DNA from: JBLHKW01 sp047618565
GTDB taxonomy: Bacteria; Planctomycetota; UBA1135; GCA-002686595
NCBI GenBank assembly: GCA_047618565.1
Contig: JBLHKW010000239.1
Location: forward strand, 1-5,095
DNA length: 5,095 bases
Direction: 5' to 3'
The position numbers and the translations under genes are program-made. Each line of letters begins with the position of its first letter. The stretch's first letter is position 1. The notes under the pieces are model-generated. The model was not told the DNA's origin. It saw only the letters and a list, made by a program, of their open reading frames with translations, and did not search any database. Shown one piece after another: positions 1 to 5,095 of this stretch.

Positions 1-1121
1 GCATGGATCTGTGCCAGTATCGCGCTGCCCGACAATCCCTCGAGCAGCGGGCCCGCATCGGGCACGACGGTCGATGAGTGCTGCACGCCGTACTTCTCGA
101 ACAGTACACCCACCCGCTCCATTTCGGAGCGCGCGAGCCCGTCCTCGGATCCGACGAACTGGTGTACCGGCATGCGCCTGAAGTCCTTCAGGTCCGAATC
201 ATCCCAGCGCGACCAGGCGTCGGCCGAGGCCAGGTGGATGGCCTCGAAGTAGCGACGGGACATCCCCGCGTAAGTGAGCGCGGGCCGCGCACCCGCGCAC
301 ATCCCGAACAGATGGAACTTGCCGCCTGCGATCTCGTAGTCCTTCTGGATCTTCTTGAGCAGGTCCTCGAGCGCGTGGTGTGAGGGATGCGTGAACCAGC
401 CCTTCTCCGGCGCGACCAGGTGCACGAGGATCCAGCCCTGCTCGCTCGCCGCGTCCCCCCAGAAGTGCTCGATCGACCACGATGCCGCCAGGGGCCCGTG
501 CCCGCCCGGCGCAAAGGTGACGAGCGCCGGCGTCGGTCGCTGCGGGTCAAAATCCCCGGGCAACTGCACCAGGTAGGGCACCACGACTCCATTGCGGCCA
601 CGCAGCTCCTCGAAATCGCGCGAGACGGGGAGCACCAGATCCGCGCGGATCGACGCCAGGTCCGGATCGCTGGCGATCAGGTCCCAGTCGAGGAACCCGG
701 CCTGCACGGCTTCCTCGAGAGAGTCCTTTGCCGCCGCAGCTTGGCCCGAGAGAGCCTTCGCGCAGGCACGGTTGTAGAGGGCGCTCGCTCGCATGCTGGG
801 AAACGTCGCCGCGCGTTCGTTGGCCAGGATCGCCCCCCCGTAGTCCTTGCTCCCGTGACGGGCGGCGCCGAGCAGGTACCAGGCCGCGCCGGCCGCGGGG
901 TGATCCGCCACTACCTTCTCCAGAGCATCCTCGGCCTGCTCGTACTTCTCGCGCTCGATCAGGCGCCGCGCGGCCTTGAGGTCCGGCCCGTCGTCCTGGG
1001 CCAAAGCGGGCATCGCCTGAACGGAGAGCAGCAGGCCCAGAACCAGGGCCCTGGTCCGAAGGGGCGCACGGAGCGGTAGCCTGTACGTTTCGAGGATCGA
1101 TCGGGTGTGCATGCCAGCCAT
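1..1121 (-). CDS. Exported TPR-alpha/beta-hydrolase fold protein, C-terminus cut by window edge
   Basis: An open frame gives 373 visible residues and continues past position 1. Residues about 20-41 look like a signal peptide: arginine-rich n-region, hydrophobic ALVLGLLLSV core, cleavage near ALA|QDD, so export to the periplasm or surface is likely. Residues about 46-140 form TPR-like helical repeats (for example WYLLGAARHGSKDYGGAI). These are followed by a DPDLASIRADL stretch of the kind that often closes such repeats. Residues about 175-373 look like an esterase or dienelactone-hydrolase-type alpha/beta hydrolase: oxyanion-loop-like FAPGGHG (203-208), nucleophile elbow GMCAGA (273-278, Cys275), and acid-strand segment VGSEDG (323-328). 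Where the family normally has G-x-G-H, this protein reads DAGPLLEG (355-362), so the catalytic His seems to be Pro358. It may therefore be a non-catalytic or binding protein (inference). Start choice: 1121 or 1112 both suit the signal peptide; 1166 is also in frame; none has a strong Shine-Dalgarno. It diverges from the acetyltransferase gene. Confidence 0.82.
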   Translation of the reverse strand, partial: MAGMHTRSILETYRLPLRAPLRTRALVLGLLLSVQAMPALAQDDGPDLKAARRLIEREKYEQAEDALEKVVADHPAAGAAWYLLGAARHGSKDYGGAILANERAATFPSMRASALYNRACAKALSGQAAAAKDSLEEAVQAGFLDWDLIASDPDLASIRADLVLPVSRDFEELRGRNGVVVPYLVQLPGDFDPQRPTPALVTFAPGGHGPLAASWSIEHFWGDAASEQGWILVHLVAPEKGWFTHPSHHALEDLLKKIQKDYEIAGGKFHLFGMCAGARPALTYAGMSRRYFEAIHLASADAWSRWDDSDLKDFRRMPVHQFVGSEDGLARSEMERVGVLFEKYGVQHSSTVVPDAGPLLEGLSGSAILAQIH

Positions 1122-1190
1122 AGTCCACAGCGCGCCGGAATCGGACACCAGAAACTGCCTTTCCATCGAAGGTGGCCGTACCCTGCCCGC

Positions 1191-1622
1191 ATGATCCGCC
1201 CCTTCATTCCCGCCGACGAAGATGACCTGGTCCGCGTCTGGCTGGCCTCCACCATCCCGGGCCAGGCCTTTCTTCCGGAGAAGCACTGGCGCGATCAGGA
1301 GGGTCTGGTGCGCGAACACTTCGTCCCCGTGGCGGAGACCTGGGTGGTCGAGGTCGACGGGCAGTTTGTCGCCTTTGCCTCACTTCTGGGCGACATGATC
1401 GGCGGCCTGTTCACGCACCCGGACCATCAGGGTGACGGCCACGGCCGCGCCCTGGTCAAGCACGCGCACAGCCTGCACGACCCCCTGCGCGTGGAGGTCT
1501 TCCGGGTGAACGCCAGAGCCCTCGCCTTCTACGAGCGTTGCGGGTTCGCGGAGGAGAGCGCCCACACGGACGAAGGCACGGACCTGGAAGCGGTCATCAT
1601 GGTGATGACCTCGGGTACCTGA
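1191..1622 (+). CDS. GNAT-family N-acetyltransferase, YjaB-like
   Basis: This encodes 143 residues, the normal size of a single GNAT domain, and is probably a cytoplasmic acetyl-CoA-dependent N-acyltransferase. The start MIRPFIPADEDD is typical of the family. Strand beta4 and motif A (residues about 69-90) contain GLFTHPDHQGDGHGRALV, where QGDGHG (80-85) matches the Q/R-x-x-G-x-G/A pyrophosphate-binding loop. Motif B is NARALAFYERCGF (107-119), with Tyr114 in the usual general-acid position. By eye the whole chain follows the E. coli YjaB pattern (an early W-L-A-S segment, then DLVREHF, then WVVEVDGQFVAFASL). The substrate cannot be told from sequence; small amines, antibiotics or protein lysines are all possible. 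The frame stays open upstream to an ATG at 1107, but that start would overlap the divergent hydrolase gene and add a non-family extension. No clear Shine-Dalgarno is visible, so translation may be leaderless or weak. The gene ends facing the lipoprotein gene on the other strand. Confidence 0.9.
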   Translation: MIRPFIPADEDDLVRVWLASTIPGQAFLPEKHWRDQEGLVREHFVPVAETWVVEVDGQFVAFASLLGDMIGGLFTHPDHQGDGHGRALVKHAHSLHDPLRVEVFRVNARALAFYERCGFAEESAHTDEGTDLEAVIMVMTSGT

Positions 1623-1627
1623 TAGCT

Positions 1628-1662
1628 GCGGCCCGGGTCCGCCAATGGCGAGCCCGGGCCGC
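1628..1662. terminator. Strong GC-rich hairpin between convergent genes
   Basis: Perfect 10-bp arms GCGGCCCGGG (1628-1637) and CCCGGGCCGC (1653-1662) enclose a second small stem, CGCC (1640-1643) with GGCG (1647-1650), around an AAT loop. It lies 5 nt after the acetyltransferase stop and 20 nt from the stop of the convergent lipoprotein gene, where a shared bidirectional terminator is expected. Neither side has a proper U-tract: the plus side reads TTGCTACTTG and the minus side AGCTATCAG. It may act as an mRNA-end stabiliser or a weak or factor-assisted terminator rather than a canonical intrinsic one. Confidence 0.6.
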
Positions 1663-1682
1663 TTGCTACTTGCGCTGTTGAA

Positions 1683-2471
1683 CTACTCGGCCGGCTCGCT
1701 GTACTTGCTCATGAGGAGCTCGTCGATGTCGGGCAGCATCTTCCGTACCGCATCGTCCAGCGCCAGGCGCATGATCTTGCCGTAGTCCTCTTCCGAGACT
1801 TCCAGCTCAGCACCGGAGTCCGCCTTGTAGCCGCGGAAGTCCACGCCCAGGGCCGAGGCCGAGAGGCTCTCCTTGAAGTCGCTGAAGTTCGAGGTCACGA
1901 CCTGGCCCGTCACGGGCGAAACGAGGCGCAAGTCGACACCGCAGCTCGTGGTGATGGTGACCTTTGACAGGTCGAGCGAAGCGTTCGCCACGGCGCCGCC
2001 AAAGGCATTGCCACCTAGATTCTTGAGCCAGCCGCCGCTGGAGCTGTTCGTCTTGGAGACCTTGGCACTCAGGTTGGTCACCTTGCCGAGCAGCAGGTAG
2101 TCGACGCCGTTGATCTCGCCCGCCTGGGCGAGCTGCCCATCACTGACCACGTCCCCGAGACCTTGCTCCTCGAAGATCTGGTCCAGCATGGAGCGCTCGA
2201 TGACCGTGAAGCGCTTCGAACGCACGAGCAGAGTGCTGATCTGGTCCGCGGCAACGGCCGACATCTCTTCCTTGGCGTCCTTGCCGGTCACCTTGAAGGA
2301 CGGGATGCCTACGCGCGGGTAGGCGACGCCCGCCGGACCCGCCGAGTAGACGCCGACGTGGTCGGTCGACGTATCCCTTGACGACGAGGCGCTCGTCGTC
2401 TGGCAGCCGACAGTGAGGCCGCCAATGACGAGCGGCAAGAGCAGGGCGAGGGTAGGGTTCAGACGGGACAT
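1683..2471 (-). CDS. CsgG-family outer-membrane lipoprotein
   Basis: This encodes 262 residues, close to E. coli CsgG (277). Residues 1-23 form a lipoprotein signal: hydrophobic LALLLPLVIGGL, then TVGC with Cys23 as the predicted lipidated residue, and a low-complexity Ser/Thr linker after it. The -3 residue is Thr, so the lipobox is imperfect. Residues about 51-140 carry the CsgG core: YPRVGIPSF, a helix through VAADQISTLLVRSKRFTVIER, then MLDQIFEEQG and GVDYLLLGKVTNL. A Gly/Ser/Asn-rich segment (143-165) and the strand VDLRLVSPVTGQVVTS (179-194) match the transmembrane-hairpin part of the fold. CsgG family members assemble into ring pores for export of curli subunits or related substrates. 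Here the region matching the E. coli constriction loop (about 59-68, FKVTGKDAKE) lacks the aromatic Tyr/Phe residues, and no curli genes are nearby, so a curli role is not supported. Start 2471 is chosen over the in-frame GTG at 2498 because GGAG sits 5 nt upstream. Confidence 0.88.
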   Translation of the reverse strand: MSRLNPTLALLLPLVIGGLTVGCQTTSASSSRDTSTDHVGVYSAGPAGVAYPRVGIPSFKVTGKDAKEEMSAVAADQISTLLVRSKRFTVIERSMLDQIFEEQGLGDVVSDGQLAQAGEINGVDYLLLGKVTNLSAKVSKTNSSSGGWLKNLGGNAFGGAVANASLDLSKVTITTSCGVDLRLVSPVTGQVVTSNFSDFKESLSASALGVDFRGYKADSGAELEVSEEDYGKIMRLALDDAVRKMLPDIDELLMSKYSEPAE

Positions 2472-2657
2472 GGCGGCTCCGGAAGGGAAGGAAGACACGT
2501 GGGATGGATGGGAGGGTGGGTCCTGTATTCAAACACAGGTGGGCGAAACAGGCAGTGCCGATCTGGTTCTGACAGGGCCAGACGGCTTCATCGAGCATGG
2601 AAGAACTCAAGAAATCGCGCGCGGCCACGCAGATGAGTGCAGCGAGGGTCGGCCAGC
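2472..2657 (-). promoter_or_regulatory. Intergenic leader of the CsgG-like gene, with CCTGT repeats
   Basis: This 186-bp gap without coding signal separates the exported-protein gene from the CsgG-like gene and probably carries the latter's own promoter (inference from its length). On the minus strand CCTGT occurs three times (from 2576, 2552 and 2539). The last copy pairs with ACAGG as a 5-bp inverted repeat with an 8-nt spacer (2522-2539). A second small inverted repeat, TCTGG/CCAGA, lies at 2562-2582. No convincing -35/-10 or -24/-12 promoter could be picked by eye. Confidence 0.3.
2477..2480 (-). promoter_or_regulatory. Ribosome binding site of the CsgG-like gene
   Basis: On the minus strand GGAG lies 5 nt before the ATG at 2471. 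It favours that start over the GTG at 2498, which would make the site part of the coding sequence and push the signal peptide 9 residues inward. Confidence 0.65.
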
Positions 2658-3296
2658 TCAGTTCATGATCGCGGCATGCAGCACGTCGACGGCCTTCTGA
2701 TTCCACATGGCGAGGATGAAATCATCGTCCTGGCCAGAGAACTGGGCCTCGACCAGGCTACTTCCGATCACGAATTTCAAGGTCTTGCGCCTGGACTGGG
2801 TCTCCAGCATCGCCATGACACCCTCGTACTTGATGAGCTCCTGATGCTCCCCCACCATCGCCGGGTTGGTGAGCATCATGTTGAACATCTGCACGAAGGG
2901 CGAGTCAGCGGTGACCGTGACCTGGATCTGCGCGCCCGATCCGCTGTAGACCTGCTCGATGATGTTGCCCACGCCCGCAGCCATCGCAAACAGCGCCTGG
3001 TTCTGCATGCCAGCGTTACGGGCCTCCTTGAAGGGCTCCTTCAGGTACTCGGGCGGTGCGACCGGCAGCGCCGCGCGAATGGTGACAGCACGCCGTGCAC
3101 CGATGACCGTCGTCAGCTCCTGCGCCGACGCGTACGCCTTGCCGAAGTGGCCCACATTGAAGTGCGCCGCGACGGCGGCGTGCAGGGTCTCGAAATCCGC
3201 GGGGCCACTCGGCTTGACGCGCTGCTGAGCCGCGGCGCCAAACGACAGGGCTGCCATGACGAGCGCCAATGCGGCCAGGGGGGTACGGCTACACAT
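2658..3296 (-). CDS. Exported protein of unknown family (212 aa)
   Basis: I do not recognise the family. The first 23 residues are a clear Sec signal peptide: short basic start, PLAALALVMAALSFGA core, cleavage at AAA|QQ, with no cysteine at the cleavage site. The mature part is about 189 residues and has no membrane segment. An N-terminal helical stretch (33-70, with NVGHFGKAYASAQELTTVIG) is followed by a Pro-rich turn (77-87). A central region then has alternating hydrophobics (IQVTVTADSPFVQMFNMML, 124-142), and the C-terminal part looks beta-rich with an acidic turn (KTLKFVIGSSLVEAQFSG, 171-188, then QDDDF) and a final amphipathic helix. The even composition and lack of low complexity suggest one folded domain. 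ATG 3296 is supported by AGGAG 7 nt upstream. The gene follows the sigma-54 activator by 131 bp and precedes the CsgG-like lipoprotein, so a regulated envelope role is plausible but inferred. Only mature Cys absence and export are directly readable. Confidence 0.85.
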   Translation of the reverse strand: MCSRTPLAALALVMAALSFGAAAQQRVKPSGPADFETLHAAVAAHFNVGHFGKAYASAQELTTVIGARRAVTIRAALPVAPPEYLKEPFKEARNAGMQNQALFAMAAGVGNIIEQVYSGSGAQIQVTVTADSPFVQMFNMMLTNPAMVGEHQELIKYEGVMAMLETQSRRKTLKFVIGSSLVEAQFSGQDDDFILAMWNQKAVDVLHAAIMN

Positions 3297-3303
3297 GAAT
3301 GTA

Positions 3304-3308
3304 CTCCT
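3304..3308 (-). promoter_or_regulatory. Ribosome binding site of the exported-protein gene
   Basis: AGGAG on the minus strand lies 7 nt before the ATG at 3296, an optimal spacing that fixes the start. The site is part of an 11-bp palindrome, TCCTGTCAGGA (3305-3315), so a protein bound there could block translation or transcription; this is speculative. Confidence 0.75.
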
Positions 3309-3360
3309 GTCAGGATGAGGGTCTGGACCGGAAGCGCTGATTGACGCCCCCTAATGGGTA

Positions 3361-3374
3361 GCGGGCATCGTACC
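3361..3374 (-). promoter_or_regulatory. Candidate sigma-54 (-24/-12) promoter
   Basis: On the minus strand GGTACGATGCCCGCT (3374 to 3360) has GG and GC separated by exactly 10 nt, the spacing required of -24/-12 elements. It also keeps the ACG after GG and T after GC of the TGGCACG-N4-TTGCW consensus. Mismatches are G for T before the GG, T for C after it, and CC for TT before the GC. Transcription would start near 3349, giving a leader of about 50 nt to the exported-protein ATG. The element overlaps a TGGGTA/TACCCA inverted repeat (3355-3376). GG-N10-GC arises often by chance in GC-rich DNA, so position and the neighbouring sigma-54 activator are the main support. Confidence 0.3.
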
Positions 3375-3389
3375 CACATCGCAGTCAGC

Positions 3390-3403
3390 GCGCAGCGCTG
3401 CGC
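3390..3403. repeat. 14-bp perfect palindrome GCGCAGCGCTGCGC
   Basis: A perfect palindrome in the 131-bp gap between the activator stop (3428) and the exported-protein start (3296). It lies about 16-30 bp upstream of the candidate -24 element. It could be an operator or a transcript-end hairpin for the activator mRNA. No T-tract follows on the minus strand, so an intrinsic terminator is unlikely. Confidence 0.35.
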
Positions 3404-3427
3404 ACATCCACGGCCCCTGGATGCGAT

Positions 3428-5065
3428 TCAGGGACCGGAGCTGGAGCGCGGACGCTCGATTCCCATGGTTCGCAGGCGCGAGGTCAACGTTGCGGGGTGC
3501 ATCCCGAGGAGCTCGGCGGCGCCCCCGGGACCGGCCAGCTTCCAGCGCGTGTGGTTGAGCACGGCCAGGGTGTTGTCGTGCTCGAGTTGCTTGAGGCCAG
3601 CAAAGGTGAGCAGGCGCGGCGCAGCCTCGTCCGGGGGCTCGCGCTGATCGACCGGCGAGCGCGACGTGGGAACGTCGAGGGCCAGGCGGCCCTTGTGAGC
3701 GCCGATAAGGCCGCGCTCGATCACGTTCTGAAGTTCGCGCACATTGCCCGGCCAGTCGTAACGCTGCAGCGCGTCGAGGTCCACCTGGCGCAGCTTCGGG
3801 CAGCGGGAAACAGGTCCGGAGCAACCGCTCTCCACGAAATGCTGGGCCAGCAGCGGGATATCCGACCGGCGTTCGCGCAGGGGCGGAACCCGTACCGGGA
3901 ATACCGTCAGCCTGTAGTAGAGGTCTTCGCGGAAGCGGCCAGCGCGCACCTCGGTCAGCAGGTCGCGATTGGTGGCAGCGATCACACGCACGTCGACGGT
4001 TCGCTCGTGGTCCTCGCCGACCCTTGAGAACTGCCCCTCCTGCAGTGCGCGCAACAGCTTGCCCTGCAACTCGATCGGGATCTCACCGACCTCGTCAAGG
4101 AACAGCGTGCCCCCATCGGCCACCTGGAAGCGTCCGGCGCGGTCGCGCACGGCGCCCGTGAACGACCCCTTCACATGGCCAAAGAACTCGCTCTCGAACA
4201 GCTCGCGCGGGATTGAAGCACAATTCACGCGCACCATCGCACGCCCGACGCGCGGGCTGCGTTCATGCAGAGCGACCGCGACCAACTCCTTCCCGGTCCC
4301 CGACTCCCCCTCGATCAGGACGGTGGCCTCGGTCGGTGCAACCAGGTCCACCTGGTGCTGTAACTGCTGTATGGCAGAACTCTCGCCGACGATGCGGCCG
4401 AAGGCCTGCACGACCTTGATCTCCTCGCGCAGGTAGTCCCTTTCGAGCTCGAGCTGCCGGCGCAACTCCTCGACCTCTTCGAAGGCGCGACTGTTCGCGA
4501 GTGCAGTGGCCGCGTGGTCGGCAAACGTCCGCAACCACCCGAACTCCTCCTCGCTCAACTGCTGCCGACTGAAGACCGCCAGCACCCCCAGAACCTCACC
4601 GCGGAACGTCAGCGGCTGCCCAGCAAAACACGCCAGCCCCTCACGCGCGGCCCAGTCCCCGTCCACCAACCACGGCTCATCGCCTCCGACGCGCAGCAAC
4701 AGCGGCTTCCCGCTGGCCGCAACCCGACCGACCTTGCGTTCACCCATCGCGAACCTGCGAAAGCGCCCGTCGGTGCGCGACCAGATCTCCTGGGGATCCA
4801 CCCGGGATGATCCGGCACTTGCCATCAGGTGCAGGCACGGCACCTGGCCCGGACACGTCGGCCGCATCGAACAATCATCACAGAGATCGCCCGGCGCGAT
4901 CAGCCAGATGCGAGCCAGCGCAACGCCCGGCTCCCGGGCGAGGTCCGACACGATGTTGACCAGGACCTGATCGGGCGACAGGGCCTGGGCCACGTTGAGG
5001 GCTGCCTGCTGCAAAGCTTCCGAGTTCATGGCCGCAAGATAATGACATTCCATGTCTACAGACAT
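3428..5065 (-). CDS. Sigma-54-dependent transcriptional activator (GAF, AAA+, Fis HTH), FhlA-like
   Basis: This encodes 545 residues from the first ATG; a bacterial enhancer-binding protein that hydrolyses ATP to open sigma-54 promoters. Residues about 15-195 are a GAF sensor domain, ending in REGLACFAGQPLTFRGEVLGVLAVF and a FADHAATALANSRAFEE helix. It contains a cysteine cluster, C62-x2-C65-x5-C71-x5-C77. A coiled-coil-like linker (195-220) leads to the AAA+ domain (about 224-460): Walker A GESGTGKE (253-260), sigma-54 loop GSFTGA (300-305, Ser in place of the usual Ala), Walker B LFLDEVGE (321-328), sensor I AATNRD (363-368), arginine-finger region FREDLYYRL (378-386), sensor II region WPGNVREL (438-445). 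Residues 504-536 form a Fis-type helix-turn-helix (GAAELLGMHPATLTSRL), as in FhlA-like activators. An in-frame TGA at 5074-5072 bounds the start. ATG 5065 has no good Shine-Dalgarno and lies in a palindrome; starts at 5053 and 5029 (MNSEAL) are alternatives, 5029 fitting the family best. Ligand unknown. Confidence 0.93.
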   Translation of the reverse strand: MSVDMECHYLAAMNSEALQQAALNVAQALSPDQVLVNIVSDLAREPGVALARIWLIAPGDLCDDCSMRPTCPGQVPCLHLMASAGSSRVDPQEIWSRTDGRFRRFAMGERKVGRVAASGKPLLLRVGGDEPWLVDGDWAAREGLACFAGQPLTFRGEVLGVLAVFSRQQLSEEEFGWLRTFADHAATALANSRAFEEVEELRRQLELERDYLREEIKVVQAFGRIVGESSAIQQLQHQVDLVAPTEATVLIEGESGTGKELVAVALHERSPRVGRAMVRVNCASIPRELFESEFFGHVKGSFTGAVRDRAGRFQVADGGTLFLDEVGEIPIELQGKLLRALQEGQFSRVGEDHERTVDVRVIAATNRDLLTEVRAGRFREDLYYRLTVFPVRVPPLRERRSDIPLLAQHFVESGCSGPVSRCPKLRQVDLDALQRYDWPGNVRELQNVIERGLIGAHKGRLALDVPTSRSPVDQREPPDEAAPRLLTFAGLKQLEHDNTLAVLNHTRWKLAGPGGAAELLGMHPATLTSRLRTMGIERPRSSSGP

Positions 5066-5066
5066 G
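5051..5066. promoter_or_regulatory. 16-bp perfect palindrome at the activator start, candidate operator
   Basis: CATGTCTACAGACATG has 7-bp perfect arms around an AC centre, with a TGTC-N4-GACA core typical of dimeric helix-turn-helix operators. It overlaps the first possible ATG (5065) and lies 22 bp upstream of the alternative ATG at 5029. If translation begins at 5029, the palindrome sits in the leader or promoter and could be an autoregulatory site for the activator itself (inference). Confidence 0.45.
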
Positions 5067-5095
5067 TATTCTCACGCTTCCATGAGTTCCCAGCC

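Noticed and set aside
387..1079. Long plus-strand open frame (230 codons) opposite the hydrolase gene
   Set aside because: It is antisense to a minus-strand frame with a signal peptide, TPR repeats and hydrolase motifs. Its own translation is Arg-rich and shows no domain, as expected of a shadow in GC-rich DNA.
547..1128. Minus-strand open frame overlapping the hydrolase start, in another frame
   Set aside because: The product is Gly/Arg/Pro-rich without domain or signal peptide, whereas the frame starting at 1121 gives recognisable protein throughout.
2536..2560. Minus-strand CGGCAC...TTTCGC in the CsgG-like leader, resembling a -24/-12 promoter
   Set aside because: The -24 half is good but the GC falls at spacing 13, not 10.
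2637..3344. Plus-strand open frame (235 codons) opposite the exported-protein gene
   Set aside because: It has no domain and no ribosome binding site. The minus-strand gene has a clear signal peptide and Shine-Dalgarno.
3341..3369. Plus-strand TTGACG resembling a -35 box
   Set aside because: No acceptable -10 hexamer lies 16-18 bp downstream, and no plus-strand gene follows.
3497..4027. Plus-strand open frame (176 codons) inside the activator gene
   Set aside because: It is antisense to the AAA+ and HTH coding region, with no recognisable product.
5025..5056. Minus-strand TGG...TTGC pattern resembling a sigma-54 promoter near the activator start
   Set aside because: The GG and GC are 14 nt apart rather than the required 10, and the element lies at the coding start.
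1..5095. CRISPR arrays, tRNA or rRNA genes, insertion sequences, phage or toxin-antitoxin genes
   Set aside because: No regularly spaced direct repeats, tRNA-like cloverleaf, transposase motifs or small paired genes were found on either strand.

Overview
This is a high-GC bacterial chromosomal window from a Gram-negative (diderm) organism. Two exported proteins with classical signal peptides, a CsgG-family lipoprotein with a lipobox, and a GAF/AAA+/Fis sigma-54 activator all point that way. The mix of large FhlA-like activators, exported TPR-plus-alpha/beta-hydrolase proteins and CsgG-like lipoproteins fits a Planctomycetota or myxobacterial/deltaproteobacterial genome. I lean weakly to Planctomycetota from the look of the hydrolase family, but the window has no marker gene to settle it.

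Layout, left to right. (1) Positions 1-1121, minus strand: an exported TPR plus alpha/beta-hydrolase protein whose C-terminus runs off the left edge. (2) Positions 1191-1622, plus strand: a small GNAT acetyltransferase of the YjaB type, divergent from the hydrolase. (3) Around 1628-1662: a strong GC-rich hairpin between convergent genes. (4) Positions 1683-2471, minus: a CsgG-family lipoprotein with a clear Shine-Dalgarno. (5) Positions 2658-3296, minus: a 212-residue exported protein of a family I do not recognise, also with a clear Shine-Dalgarno. (6) Positions 3428-5065, minus: a 545-codon sigma-54-dependent activator (GAF, AAA+, Fis-type HTH). Its first codons overlap a perfect 16-bp palindrome.

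The three right-hand genes are co-oriented in the order activator, unknown exported protein, CsgG-like lipoprotein, with gaps of 131 bp and 186 bp. Those gaps are too wide for a tight operon but large enough for separate regulated promoters. The first gap holds a GG-N10-GC element resembling a -24/-12 promoter, about 50 nt upstream of the exported-protein start. A working model (inference) is that the activator senses a signal through a GAF domain carrying a four-cysteine cluster and switches on the exported protein, and perhaps the CsgG-like lipoprotein, as a cell-envelope response. No curli subunits or other curli accessory genes are present.

The most notable single-gene observation is the left-edge hydrolase. 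It has Cys instead of Ser at the nucleophile elbow and appears to have Pro where the catalytic His is expected, so it may be a pseudoenzyme. I saw no RNA genes, CRISPR arrays, insertion sequences or prophage features.
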